From: an uncultured Dorea sp.
GTDB taxonomy: Bacteria > Bacillota > Clostridia > Lachnospirales > Lachnospiraceae
Direction of reading: 5' to 3'
DNA: 59,681 nucleotides
Assembly (NCBI GenBank): GCA_900550865.1
Contig: URTM01000016.1
Location: 1 to 59,681, forward strand
Shown here: piece after piece, positions 41,733 through 50,002 of the stretch
Layout: every line of letters begins with the position of its first letter
Position numbering within the stretch: position 1 is the stretch's first letter
Notes under the pieces: generated by a model
Told to the model about the DNA's origin: nothing
What the model saw: only the letters and a program-made list of their open reading frames with translations
The model's database searches: none
Position numbers and translations under genes: made by a program

Positions 41733-41847
41733 CAGATTTAACATAGATTTTTCATTACTGAGATATTCTATTTAACATAACCTTCTTATACTTGAATCAG
41801 TAAATGAGATAGAGAGAAGATTCAAGGAAAACGGGAGGCGTTTTGAG

Positions 41848-42105
41848 ATGAAAAGTTTATGGAATATGTTGAATAAAGAATTTACAATAGAAGGAGCGGT
41901 CAGTGCATTTCTGGTGATCAATATCATTGCCTGGACGCTGATCACAATGGGAGCGGGAATGTTGGTTTGTAAGTTCCTTGGATTCTCGATTGTCGGTAAC
42001 ATGACGAATCTTATGTGTGCAGGAATCTATGGCGGTCTGATCGTGGGTCTGATCGGAGGAAGCCTGTATCTGTATGAGTTATACAGACATCATTCTATGG
42101 AATAA
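41848..42105 (+). CDS. Small two-helix membrane protein, unknown
   Basis: An 85-residue protein with two hydrophobic segments (about residues 17-45 and 55-75), the second rich in glycine (GIYGGLIVGLIGGSLYLYELY). I do not recognise the family. GGGAGG lies nine bases before the ATG and a terminator follows, so it looks like a genuine single-gene unit. It lies between the sporulation amidase and the sigma-like gene. There is no evidence on function. Confidence 0.6.
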   Translation: MKSLWNMLNKEFTIEGAVSAFLVINIIAWTLITMGAGMLVCKFLGFSIVGNMTNLMCAGIYGGLIVGLIGGSLYLYELYRHHSME

Positions 42106-42134
42106 TAAGAATAAATATATAATTATAATGTAAT

Positions 42135-42178
42135 AAAAAGATCTGCTTTACAGGAAAGTGTATGGCGGATCTTTTTTT
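42135..42178 (+). terminator. Terminator of the small membrane protein gene
   Basis: AAAAAGATCTGC pairs with GCGGATCTTTTT (one wobble) and continues into a T run; loop of 18 bases. Confidence 0.82.
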
Positions 42179-42234
42179 GTGTACAGAAGTATAAAAGATA
42201 AGTTTCTTGTAAATGATGAGGGATGGAAAGCAGA

Positions 42235-42263
42235 TTGACATGACCGTATTTTCATAATATGAT
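42235..42263 (+). promoter_or_regulatory. Promoter of the sigma-like gene
   Basis: TTGACA, 17 bases, TATGAT, about 60 bases before the ATG. Confidence 0.72.
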
Positions 42264-42325
42264 GGAATTACTTTGAGAAAAGATGAAGAAACAAGACCAT
42301 CAGGAGAGACGGAGGAATTATCAAT

Positions 42326-43027
42326 ATGGCAGATAGATTGGAATTTAAAGAAAAACTGGCGGGAGTTCTGGCACTGGCAGAAGGACAGAACGGCAAAATC
42401 ACGGTAGATGAAGTGGAAAAATATTTTGAAGAAGACGGACTTTCGCAGGAACAGATGAATCTGGTCTGTGATTATTTGTTGTCAATGAAGATGGCAGTAG
42501 TCGGCTACAAACAGACCGGAGGGACGGTGAAAGAAGCTGAGGAAGAAGAAAAACAGTCATTAAGCGCAGAAGAAGAAAAATATGTGGAAGAGTATCTGCG
42601 CGGACTTGGCGATATGAAGGAAGAGACGCAGGAAGAAGTGCGTATGGCTTATTATCTTCCAAAGGTCGTGGAAGAAGCGGTCAGATTACATCATCCGGAA
42701 GTTTTCATCGGTGACATGATCCAGGAAGGCAATATTGCACTGATGATCGCGCTGAAAGAGATTCCGAAGGAAAAAGACGAAGAAGAGATTCTGGAGCAGG
42801 TGCGCGCCGGAATGATGGCTTCCCTGGAGTCTCAGACAGAGGTGAAGAGAAGAGACCAAAAGATGGTTGAAAAAGTAACGGAGCTTGATGAAGCGATCAA
42901 GAGCATGAAAGAAGAATATGGACGGAAAGTCAGTGTGGATGAAGTGGCAGAACGACTCGGGATCAGTGAGGATGAGATCGAAGATATTCTGAAGCTTGCG
43001 GGAGAAGAAGTAAAAGACGAAGAATGA
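42326..43027 (+). CDS. Sigma-70-like protein lacking region 4
   Basis: A 233-residue acidic protein. Residues 5-60 look like sigma region 1.1 or a small winged fold (LSQEQMNLVCDYLLSMKMAVVGY). Residues about 100-146 resemble region 2.1-2.2 (LPKVVEEAVRLHHPEVFIGDMIQEGNIALMIAL). Residues 183-224 resemble region 3 (SMKEEYGRKVSVDEVAERLGISEDEIEDIL). The aromatic -10-recognition part of region 2 and all of region 4 are missing, so it is unlikely to act as a normal promoter-specific sigma. It may bind core polymerase or be a regulator. GGAGG precedes the ATG. Confidence 0.7.
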   Translation: MADRLEFKEKLAGVLALAEGQNGKITVDEVEKYFEEDGLSQEQMNLVCDYLLSMKMAVVGYKQTGGTVKEAEEEEKQSLSAEEEKYVEEYLRGLGDMKEETQEEVRMAYYLPKVVEEAVRLHHPEVFIGDMIQEGNIALMIALKEIPKEKDEEEILEQVRAGMMASLESQTEVKRRDQKMVEKVTELDEAIKSMKEEYGRKVSVDEVAERLGISEDEIEDILKLAGEEVKDEE

Positions 43028-43044
43028 TGACTGGCAATACGAAA

Positions 43045-43073
43045 AAGGAGACGGGGTTAATCCTCGTCTCCTT
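43045..43073 (-). terminator. Terminator of the CorC/HlyC gene, overlapping its stop codon
   Basis: AAGGAGACG... / ...CGTCTCCTT forms a 12-bp stem with one wobble; the TTAAT loop contains the stop codon of the leftward gene. On the minus strand the stem is followed by TTTC. On the plus strand there is no T run. Confidence 0.75.
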
Positions 43074-44340
43074 CGTCGTCTTCCGGTTTTGGTTCCGGAA
43101 GATATAAATGTACGCTTTCAATTCTGTTTTTATCTAATTTTTCTACAACCAGACGGATACCGTCATCGGTGGTAATACCGTCATTGATCTCGGGAAGACG
43201 GTCCAGGTGTTCAATGATGAATCCCCCGACGGAATCATATTCTTCTGAAGTCAGATCAAGATCCAGTCTGTCATTAAGGTCATCCAGATTTGTGGAACCT
43301 TCTATGATATATTCGCGTTCTCCGACCTGTTTTATAAAGTCTTCTTCATTTTCGTCGTATTCGTCATGGATCTCTCCGACGATCTCTTCCAGGATATCCT
43401 CCAGTGTGATCAGACCGGAAGTCTCGCCGTATTCATCCAGAACGATGGCAATGTTAAAAGAAGCCTGACGCATCTCTACAAGTAATTCTGAAATATTCTT
43501 ATATTCGTAAGTGAAATAGGCCTCGCGCATAAAGTCGCGGATGTGAAACTCTTTTTCCTTGTCATATAAGAGAAGATCTTTCATATTGATCGTACCGACA
43601 ACATTGTCCGTTGTGTCTTCAAAAATCGGAAGACGTGTGAATTTGTCCTCACGGAAAATGTCGATCAATTCTTCGTAAGTGGCATTTACATCGGCAAATG
43701 TAACATGAACTCTTGGTACCATGACATCTTTCGCTTTCGCATCGCCAAGATCGAATACGTTATAGATCATCTCTTTTTCATCGGATTCGATGACACCGCT
43801 TTCATGGCTGACATCCACGATCGTACGGAGCTCGGATTCTGTCATCTGTTTGTTTCCAGCATTCGGATCGATGTGAAAAATGCGGAGAATGATATCCGAA
43901 AGCTTATTGATGATGAATACAAATGGTGTCATGACCTTGATGTACAGATTGATAGCCGGAGCATAACGAAGAGACATCTTTTCCGCATGCAGTGTAGCCA
44001 TGGTCTTTGGCGTGATCTCTCCGAAGATAATGATCAGTACAGACAGAACTGCACTTGCAGCTGCTACCATAGAACCGCCAAGGTTGTAAGCCAGGGTGGT
44101 AGTAAGGGAAGCAGCGGAAAGATTCACCACATTATTACCGATCAGGATTGCACTCAGCATCTTGTTGGTATCATCGGTAATACGCATAACGGTTTTTGCC
44201 CGCTTGTTGCCTTCGTCGGCAAGACCGCGGATACGCATCCGGTTTACCGTTGTTAAAGCTGTCTCCGCAGATGAAAAAAATCCTGAAAGAATCAATAAAA
44301 TCAATAGAATAATGAGTTGTATCGCGACACTCGTGTCCAA
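43057..44340 (-). CDS. CorC/HlyC-family membrane protein (CNNM + CBS domains)
   Basis: A 427-residue protein with an N-terminal CNNM membrane domain (residues 1-150; FFSSAETALTTVNRMRIRGLADEGN, FGEITPKTMAT), two CBS domains (about 200-330; VMVPRVHVTFADVNATYEELI, FNIAIVLDEYGETSGLITLEDILEEIVGEI) and a C-terminal CorC_HlyC module with an acidic tail. Relatives handle magnesium or cobalt. The start appears to be TTG at 44338-44340: AAAAGGAG lies about ten bases upstream and an in-frame TGA with no ATG or GTG lies before it. Confidence 0.88.
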   Translation of the reverse strand: MDTSVAIQLIILLILLILSGFFSSAETALTTVNRMRIRGLADEGNKRAKTVMRITDDTNKMLSAILIGNNVVNLSAASLTTTLAYNLGGSMVAAASAVLSVLIIIFGEITPKTMATLHAEKMSLRYAPAINLYIKVMTPFVFIINKLSDIILRIFHIDPNAGNKQMTESELRTIVDVSHESGVIESDEKEMIYNVFDLGDAKAKDVMVPRVHVTFADVNATYEELIDIFREDKFTRLPIFEDTTDNVVGTINMKDLLLYDKEKEFHIRDFMREAYFTYEYKNISELLVEMRQASFNIAIVLDEYGETSGLITLEDILEEIVGEIHDEYDENEEDFIKQVGEREYIIEGSTNLDDLNDRLDLDLTSEEYDSVGGFIIEHLDRLPEINDGITTDDGIRLVVEKLDKNRIESVHLYLPEPKPEDDEGDED

Positions 44341-44380
44341 TTGTATAATTCACTCCTTTTAAAAATAAATACTTGGCACT

Positions 44381-44409
44381 AATATACCGCATTTAAGGCA
44401 AATTTGCAA
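44381..44409 (-). promoter_or_regulatory. Promoter of the CorC/HlyC gene
   Basis: On the minus strand TTGCAA (44404-44409), 17 bases, TATATT (44381-44386). Confidence 0.7.
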
Positions 44410-44416
44410 GTGTACG

Positions 44417-44445
44417 TTGAATTTACCGGGCGTTTAGTGTATGAT
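44417..44445 (+). promoter_or_regulatory. Promoter of the murB operon
   Basis: TTGAAT, 17 bases, TATGAT, about 45 bases before the murB ATG. It is back to back with the CorC promoter, seven bases apart. Confidence 0.72.
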
Positions 44446-44490
44446 GTACGGTGAAATAAAAGCAACCTGACGAAAAGGGTGGAGATAAGA

Positions 44491-45402
44491 ATGAATCAGG
44501 AATTAGGAAAGAAATTATTGAGTATCTTAAAAGAGGAACAGGTAAAAAAAGACGAACTGATGAAAAGCCACACGACATTTCGCGTGGGCGGTCCGGCAGC
44601 TTATTTTGTGACGCCGCAGACAGCAGATGAAGTGGCGAAGGTGATCGAAGCCTGTACACAGGAAAATGTTTCTTATTATATAGTAGGAAATGGAAGTAAT
44701 CTTCTGGTATCAGATAAAGGGTATGAAGGAGTGATCATCCAGATCTACAAACAGATGAATCAGATAGAAGTGGAAGGAACACAGATCCGTGCCCAGGCAG
44801 GAGCACTGCTTTCCCTGGTCGCAAAACGGGCACTGGATGCAGAACTTACCGGATTTGAATTCGCAGCAGGAATTCCGGGAACACTCGGCGGTGCCTGTGT
44901 GATGAATGCGGGAGCATACGGCGGGGAGATGAAAGATGTCCTGCAGTCTGTAACGGTGCTTACAGATAAAGGCGAAGTGAAGGTTCTTGCAAAAGAAGAG
45001 CTGGAACTGGGATACCGTACCAGTGTGATCGCGAAAAAAGGATATATTGTATTAGAAGCTGTGATCGAACTGCAAAAGGGAGAAAAAGAAGCTATTCAGG
45101 CAGTGATGGACGAACTGAAAGAAAAGCGTATAACCAAACAGCCGCTGGAATATCCAAGTGCGGGAAGTACATTCAAGCGTCCGGAAGGGTATTTCGCAGG
45201 AAAGCTGATCCAGGATGCAGGGCTTCGTGGATTCCAGGTTGGCGGAGCACAGGTGTCTGAAAAGCACTGCGGATTTGTGATCAATAAAGATCAGGCTACG
45301 GCATCAGATGTAATGAATCTGATGAACCAGGTGTCTGATAAGGTATATGAAGCATTTGGAGTACGGCTGGAGCCGGAAGTAAAGAGACTGGGAGAGTTCT
45401 AA
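44491..45402 (+). CDS. murB: UDP-N-acetylenolpyruvoylglucosamine reductase
   Basis: A 303-residue type IIa MurB that reduces UDP-GlcNAc-enolpyruvate to UDP-MurNAc in peptidoglycan synthesis, with FAD. FAD-binding signatures are TTFRVGGPA-like (HTTFRVGGPAAYFV), VGNGSNLLVSDKGYEG and AGIPGTLGGACVMNAGAYGGEM. The substrate/catalytic region is YPSAGSTFKRPEGYFAGKLIQDAGLRG, with the proton-donor Ser in AGSTF. The ATG at 44491 follows GGTGGAG; a GTG four codons earlier lies within that site. It is one base from rapZ. Confidence 0.94.
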   Translation: MNQELGKKLLSILKEEQVKKDELMKSHTTFRVGGPAAYFVTPQTADEVAKVIEACTQENVSYYIVGNGSNLLVSDKGYEGVIIQIYKQMNQIEVEGTQIRAQAGALLSLVAKRALDAELTGFEFAAGIPGTLGGACVMNAGAYGGEMKDVLQSVTVLTDKGEVKVLAKEELELGYRTSVIAKKGYIVLEAVIELQKGEKEAIQAVMDELKEKRITKQPLEYPSAGSTFKRPEGYFAGKLIQDAGLRGFQVGGAQVSEKHCGFVINKDQATASDVMNLMNQVSDKVYEAFGVRLEPEVKRLGEF

Positions 45403-45403
45403 G

Positions 45404-46285
45404 ATGAGATGTGTGATCGTTACCGGAATGTCCGGAGCAGGAAAAAGTACAGCGCTGAAAATGTTGGAAGATATGGGATATTTCTGTGTAGATAATCTTC
45501 CGGTACCGCTGATCCCGAAGATGGCAGATCTGTTAAGCGTGCCGGGAACGGGGATCAATAAGGCGGCACTCGGTGTTGATATCCGGAGCGGACAGAATTT
45601 CCATGAACTGGAGACAATCTTAAAAGATCTGGATCAGTCCGGAACCAGATTCGAGATCCTGTATCTGGAGTCCAGTGATGATGTGCTGATCAAAAGATAC
45701 AAAGAGACGAGACGTTTTCATCCATTGTCCGGCAAAGGCGGAAGAGTAGAAGAAGGAATCAAAGAAGAAAGAAAGAGACTGAAGTTCTTAAGAGAGCGTG
45801 CGGATTACCTGATTGACAGCAGCCATATGCTGACGAGAGAGCTGCGTGCGGAATTGTCGAAGATCTTTGTTGAGAATAAGGAATATAAGAATCTGTATAT
45901 TTCTGTATTGTCATTTGGATTCAAATATGGAATCCCGGCGGATGCGGATCTGGTATTTGATGTACGTTTCCTTCCAAATCCGTATTATATTGACGAATTG
46001 CGGCCGAAAAGCGGAAATGATAAAGAAGTGCGGGAATATGTTATGAATAATGATAAGGCAAAAGAATTCCTTGCAAAGCTTACTGATATGGTAGAATTTT
46101 TGATTCCGAATTATGTACAGGAAGGAAAGACACAGCTGGTGATCGGAATCGGATGTACCGGAGGAAAGCACCGTTCGGTTACATTGGCGAATGAACTTTA
46201 CGAAGAACTGAGCAAGAATGAAAATTATGGTATCCGTATTGAACACCGTGATATAGAAAAGGATGCTATTACCAAAGCGAGGTAG
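45404..46285 (+). CDS. rapZ: RapZ/YvcJ-family RNase adapter, P-loop nucleotide-binding protein
   Basis: A 293-residue ATP/GTP-binding protein. The Walker A is GMSGAGKST (8-16), followed by DMGYFCVDNLP. The C-terminal half carries FGFKYGIPADADLVFDVRFLPNPY and IGIGCTGGKHRSVTLANEL, both hallmarks of RapZ. In Bacillus this gene (yvcJ) lies in yvcJ-yvcK-whiA-crh. Here murB precedes it, whiA follows after eight bases, and no yvcK is present between them. Confidence 0.94.
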   Translation: MRCVIVTGMSGAGKSTALKMLEDMGYFCVDNLPVPLIPKMADLLSVPGTGINKAALGVDIRSGQNFHELETILKDLDQSGTRFEILYLESSDDVLIKRYKETRRFHPLSGKGGRVEEGIKEERKRLKFLRERADYLIDSSHMLTRELRAELSKIFVENKEYKNLYISVLSFGFKYGIPADADLVFDVRFLPNPYYIDELRPKSGNDKEVREYVMNNDKAKEFLAKLTDMVEFLIPNYVQEGKTQLVIGIGCTGGKHRSVTLANELYEELSKNENYGIRIEHRDIEKDAITKAR

Positions 46286-46293
46286 AGGATCAG

Positions 46294-47199
46294 ATGTCGT
46301 TTTCGGGAAAAGTAAAAGAAGAATTGTTGGAGCATTACGCCAGAGCAAGGCATTGTGATATTGCCGAGTTGTCTGCAATCGTGCATATGTCCGGGGAATT
46401 TAAGACGGGATATAAAGGTGTATGCTGCCTGAAAGTCCATACGGAAAATGTCGGCGTTGCAAGAAAATGCTTTACATTATTGTCAAAAACGTTTAATATA
46501 AAAACTGATACCGTAGTTCGCAGAAATGCAGGGAAAGATAACTACAGTTATTATATATACGCAAGAGGTGAAGAACTGCTGGCGATTCGTGATACGATCG
46601 TGCAGGCGGTCTGCTGTAAAAGGGCATATATCAGGGGCGCATTTATAGCATCGGGGTCTATGAGCGATCCGAGTAAGTCCTATCATTTTGAAATTGTATG
46701 CAATAATGAAGAACAGGCAGAGCATCTGAAAGATATGATCAACAGTTTCGATGTAGAGGCGAAGATCGTACAGCGTAAAAAGACATATGTAGTATATCTG
46801 AAAGAAGGATCACAGATCGTAGACATTCTGAATGTGATGGAAGCGCATGTGGCGCTGATGGAACTGGAGAATGTGCGTATTATGAAAGAGATGCGTAATT
46901 CTGTGAACCGTAAAGTGAACTGCGAAACTGCTAATATTAATAAAACCGTATCTGCTGCAGTCAGGCAGATGGAGGATATTACATATATCAGAGATCAGAT
47001 CGGTTTTGAAAAGCTGCCGGAAGGTTTAAGAGACGTTGCCCTTACGCGTCTGGCATATCCGGAAGCAGCTTTAAAAGAACTGGGACAACTGATGGCGAAC
47101 CCGCTTGGTAAATCGGGGGTAAATCATCGACTCAGGAAGTTAAGTGAAATAGCACAAGGGTTAAGGGAACAGCAAGGAGGAGCAAGTCGTTATGATTAG
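46294..47199 (+). CDS. whiA: WhiA DNA-binding protein
   Basis: A 301-residue WhiA: an N-terminal degenerate LAGLIDADG-endonuclease-like domain (residues about 1-200; MSFSGKVKEELLEHY, ARGAFIASGSMSDPSKSYHFEI-like) and a C-terminal WhiA helix-turn-helix (DQIGFEKLPEGLRDVALTRLAYPEAALKELGQLMANPLGKSGVNHRLRKL). In Gram-positive bacteria WhiA affects division and, in Streptomyces, sporulation. Its 3' end overlaps the start of the Crh-like gene by eight bases, so the pair is translationally coupled. Confidence 0.94.
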   Translation: MSFSGKVKEELLEHYARARHCDIAELSAIVHMSGEFKTGYKGVCCLKVHTENVGVARKCFTLLSKTFNIKTDTVVRRNAGKDNYSYYIYARGEELLAIRDTIVQAVCCKRAYIRGAFIASGSMSDPSKSYHFEIVCNNEEQAEHLKDMINSFDVEAKIVQRKKTYVVYLKEGSQIVDILNVMEAHVALMELENVRIMKEMRNSVNRKVNCETANINKTVSAAVRQMEDITYIRDQIGFEKLPEGLRDVALTRLAYPEAALKELGQLMANPLGKSGVNHRLRKLSEIAQGLREQQGGASRYD

Positions 47200-47449
47200 A
47201 AAGCCTGTTACCATTCAAAACAATATGGACATGGAAGACCGTCCGGTGGCTCATCTCGTACAGGAAGCAAGCCAGTATGCGAGCCAGGTATATATTCTGA
47301 TGGGAAGCAAAAAGATTAACGCAAAAAGTATTATGGGTATGATGAGTCTGAAGCTTCAGAAAGGTGAAAATGTTACGATCGTAGCAGAAGGCCAGGATGA
47401 AGATGTAGCCGTAAGCGGTGTTGCAACATTTCTTGGAGCAGAGAAATAA
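47192..47449 (+). CDS. crh: Crh-like HPr paralogue
   Basis: An 85-residue HPr-fold protein. The PTS phosphorylation site His15 is replaced by Glu15 (MEDRP for the usual LHARP), while the regulatory Ser46 is kept exactly in place (NAKSIMGMMSL). Bacillus Crh likewise lacks His15 (it has Gln), keeps Ser46 and lies after whiA. It should therefore be a substrate of HPr kinase and a CcpA co-regulator, not a phosphocarrier. AAGGAGG lies upstream inside whiA. Confidence 0.9.
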   Translation: MIRKPVTIQNNMDMEDRPVAHLVQEASQYASQVYILMGSKKINAKSIMGMMSLKLQKGENVTIVAEGQDEDVAVSGVATFLGAEK

Positions 47450-47552
47450 TACTGGAAAATATAGAATCAATATATGAAATAAAGGGGCCGTTGTGATGGA
47501 AGTTACAATAGCCTCTTCGTTATTAAAAAAAGATAAGGAGGAGGCATGTTTT

Positions 47553-48464
47553 ATGAAGCGTTTGCTTTTTATCTATAATCCACATGCAGGAAAAGAACTT
47601 TTAAAACCGAAGCTTGCAGATGTCATTGATATCTTTGTGAAAGCCGGATATGAGGTCGTGGCATATCCGACACAGGCATACCGTGATGCTTATAAGAAGA
47701 TTAAAAAATATGACTCAAGCGAATATGATCTGGTCGTATGCAGCGGGGGAGACGGAACACTTGACGAGGTCGTAACCGGAATGATGAAACGCGACAGAGA
47801 TAAGAGAGAGCCGATTGGATATATTCCGACCGGTACAACAAATGACTTCGCAAGCAGCCTTCATATTCCGAGAGGATTACTGGAGGCGGCGGACAATGCA
47901 GTAAATGGGGAAGTATTTGCCTGTGATGCCGGAAGATTTAATGATGATATTTTTGTCTATATTGCGGCATTCGGACTGTTTACAGATGTGTCTTACCAGA
48001 CAAAACAGTCTATGAAGAATGTGCTGGGGCATCTGGCGTATGTGCTGGAAGGCGCGAAACGTCTGTTCAATATTCCTTCATATAAAGTGAAGGTGACACA
48101 TGATGATGAAGTGATCGAAGACGAATTCGTATATGGAATGGTTACAAATTCCAGATCCGTCGGAGGGTTCCGTAATCTAGTCGGAAAACAGGTCGGATTC
48201 GATGACGGGGTTTTTGAAGTGACATTGATTAAGACACCTAAGAATCCAATCGAATTGCAGGAGATCATTGCTGCACTGATGATCGAGCAGATGGATTCTA
48301 AATATATGTATACATTTAAGAGTGGACGGATTATGTTTGAATCTATCGAAGAGATTCCATGGACGCTGGACGGGGAATTCGGCGGTGAACATGATGAAGT
48401 TGTGATCGAAAACCTGAATAAAGAGCTTCAGATCATGGTTCCGGGAACGCATGAAGAAGACTAA
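47553..48464 (+). CDS. DagK/YegS-family lipid kinase
   Basis: A 303-residue diacylglycerol-kinase-like protein with the catalytic domain RLLFIYNPHAGKELLKPKLADV, CSGGDGTLDEVVTGMM (nucleotide loop) and GYIPTGTTNDFASSLHIPR. A C-terminal beta-rich domain includes WTLDGEFGGEHDEVVIENL. It probably phosphorylates diacylglycerol or a related lipid at the inner membrane face. I prefer the ATG at 47553, which follows GGAGGAGG, over an ATG 20 codons earlier. It is 100 bases after crh. Confidence 0.88.
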   Translation: MKRLLFIYNPHAGKELLKPKLADVIDIFVKAGYEVVAYPTQAYRDAYKKIKKYDSSEYDLVVCSGGDGTLDEVVTGMMKRDRDKREPIGYIPTGTTNDFASSLHIPRGLLEAADNAVNGEVFACDAGRFNDDIFVYIAAFGLFTDVSYQTKQSMKNVLGHLAYVLEGAKRLFNIPSYKVKVTHDDEVIEDEFVYGMVTNSRSVGGFRNLVGKQVGFDDGVFEVTLIKTPKNPIELQEIIAALMIEQMDSKYMYTFKSGRIMFESIEEIPWTLDGEFGGEHDEVVIENLNKELQIMVPGTHEED

Positions 48465-48518
48465 AAATCCATGAATTGTAGAAAAATCCAAAAAATTTAA
48501 AAAAATTTAAAAAAGTAC

Positions 48519-48547
48519 TTGCCTTTTTGCAAAATCCTTGCTATACT
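48519..48547 (+). promoter_or_regulatory. Promoter of tRNA-Glu
   Basis: TTGCCT, exactly 17 bases, TATACT, 20 bases before the mature tRNA 5' end. A near copy of this promoter precedes the short RNA at 53534. Confidence 0.85.
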
Positions 48548-48566
48548 AGGCAAGTACCAAACGAAT

Positions 48567-48638
48567 GGCTCCGTGGTCAAGCGGTCAAGACGCTAGCCTC
48601 TCACGCTGGAATCAGGGGTTCGATTCCCCTCGGAGTCA
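48567..48638 (+). tRNA. tRNA-Glu (CTC anticodon)
   Basis: A 72-base cloverleaf. The acceptor arm pairs GGCTCCG with CGGAGTC, the anticodon loop is CTCTCAC giving anticodon CTC, and the T arm is AGGGGTTCGATTCCCCT. The CCA end is not encoded. It is followed at once by a terminator, so it is a single-tRNA unit. Confidence 0.95.
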
Positions 48639-48645
48639 CTAATGA

Positions 48646-48678
48646 AGATCTGCAGAATATTCTGCAGATCTTTTTTTG
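48646..48678 (+). terminator. Terminator of tRNA-Glu
   Basis: AGATCTGCAGA / TCTGCAGATCT is a perfect 11-bp stem with a 4-base loop, followed by a run of T. Confidence 0.92.
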
Positions 48679-48720
48679 TCAAAGTATGCGAGAGAAGCTA
48701 CTGGTGACAAGTTCTGTATA
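48679..48720 (+). repeat. Dispersed post-terminator element
   Basis: TCAAAGTATGC (48679-48689) followed by GAGAGAAGCTACTGGTGACA and AGTTCTGTATA. The 11-base head recurs exactly at 31786-31796 and 53585-53595, each just after a terminator. The tail matches 5265-5298. Confidence 0.5.
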
Positions 48721-48867
48721 TCATGAAAAGAATTCGGAATAATCGATCAAAATTCAATTATTAATTTATAGACACAATCTATAATCAACTTTTTATATTG
48801 AAAAAAACGATTTCAACAAGAAGATAATAAATGATACTATTGAAGTAGTCAGAAAGGAATAAAAATT

Positions 48868-49407
48868 ATGAAAAATCTTTTGATAGTATCTCATTGTATT
48901 TTGAATAATGCTGCAAAGGTGGAACAGGATGAAGCAGAGCTGGCCGAAGAATATAAGATTCGGGAAGAGCTGCTGAAGCTTATCCTGAAAAAAGATGTAC
49001 AACTGCTTCAACTGCCTTGTCCGGAATTTATTATGTACGGATCTCAAAGATGGGGACATGTGAAGAATCAATTTCAGCATCCATTTTATATCGAACAATG
49101 CCGAAAGATTCTTGAACCGGTTTTACTTCAGTTGCAGGAATATGCACAGCATGTGGAAAAGTTCCATGTTATGGGGATTGTTTCGGTAGAAGGAAGCCCG
49201 AACTGTGGATATCATTTTACCTGCGAAGGTGAATGGAAAGGTGAGATTGGTACAGACGAAAAAAGAATACAGGATATTCAAAATTCCCTGAAGATGACGG
49301 AAACTCCGGGGGTATATATGGAAGTACTGGAAAAAGAGCTTTGTAAGAGAAATCTGGAAATTCCTATCGTGACGATGAAAGAAGCAGTACAACTTCTGGA
49401 AAAATAG
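48868..49407 (+). CDS. TudS-related putative desulfidase (CD3072-like)
   Basis: A 179-residue soluble protein related to the DUF523/TudS group, iron-sulfur enzymes that remove sulfur from thiolated nucleobases. Three cysteines fit cluster ligands: Cys10 (SHCILNN), Cys51 (LPCPEF) and Cys113 (GSPNCGYH, like the GSPSCG of DUF523). Cys78 and Cys119 are less conserved-looking. An ECF importer with its own S component follows 27 bases later in the same operon, so import and desulfuration of one compound are probably linked. The ligand is unknown. AAAGGA precedes the ATG. Confidence 0.8.
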   Translation: MKNLLIVSHCILNNAAKVEQDEAELAEEYKIREELLKLILKKDVQLLQLPCPEFIMYGSQRWGHVKNQFQHPFYIEQCRKILEPVLLQLQEYAQHVEKFHVMGIVSVEGSPNCGYHFTCEGEWKGEIGTDEKRIQDIQNSLKMTETPGVYMEVLEKELCKRNLEIPIVTMKEAVQLLEK

Positions 49408-49434
49408 TGGTTTGAGAGAAAAGAGGAGAACAAA

Positions 49435-49995
49435 ATGAAGAACAGAAAAGTCTATGTAACAACTTTTTGCGGTGTCGCAGTAGCGATGAATATCGTGCTT
49501 GGAATTATCACATCGGCACTGGGTATCCCGTTATATCTGGATACACTGGGAACTGTGCTTTCTGCAGCAATTCTTGGTCCGGTACCGGGAATCATCGTGG
49601 GAGCATTGAGCAATATTATTACAGGTCTGATCTATAGTGTGTCAGATATTCCATTCTGTCTGGTAAATATGGCAGTCGGTCTGATCGTAGGTCTTGTGGC
49701 GAAAAAATGGAAATTTGGAATCGTACCTGCAGTGATTACAGGTATTGCACTTAGCTTTATCTGTCCGGCAATTGGAACGCCAATCGGAATCTATGTATAT
49801 GGTGGTCTGAATGGATCTGTATCTGATATGCTGGTAATGTCACTGGTACAGGGCGGAAAAACAATTTTCCAGGCTTCATTCCTTAGAAATGTTGCATCAA
49901 ACTTAATCGATAAGATCGGAACATGTATTATTGGATGCCTGCTCATTAAGGCGATGCCGATGAGATTCCTGGATAATTTTAAGAAAGAGGCATAA
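49435..49995 (+). CDS. ECF transporter substrate-binding S component (CD3073-like)
   Basis: A 186-residue membrane protein with about six hydrophobic segments and the S-component look: VAMNIVLGIITSALGIPLYLDTLGTVLSAAILGPVPGIIVGALSNIITGLI. It confers ligand specificity on the EcfA1-EcfA2-EcfT module that follows. It does not show signatures I know for riboflavin, biotin, thiamine or folate S components. Location after a TudS-related gene hints at a thio-compound, perhaps a thiolated base. GAGGAG precedes the ATG. Confidence 0.82.
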   Translation: MKNRKVYVTTFCGVAVAMNIVLGIITSALGIPLYLDTLGTVLSAAILGPVPGIIVGALSNIITGLIYSVSDIPFCLVNMAVGLIVGLVAKKWKFGIVPAVITGIALSFICPAIGTPIGIYVYGGLNGSVSDMLVMSLVQGGKTIFQASFLRNVASNLIDKIGTCIIGCLLIKAMPMRFLDNFKKEA

Positions 49996-50002
49996 ATCTC
50001 AT

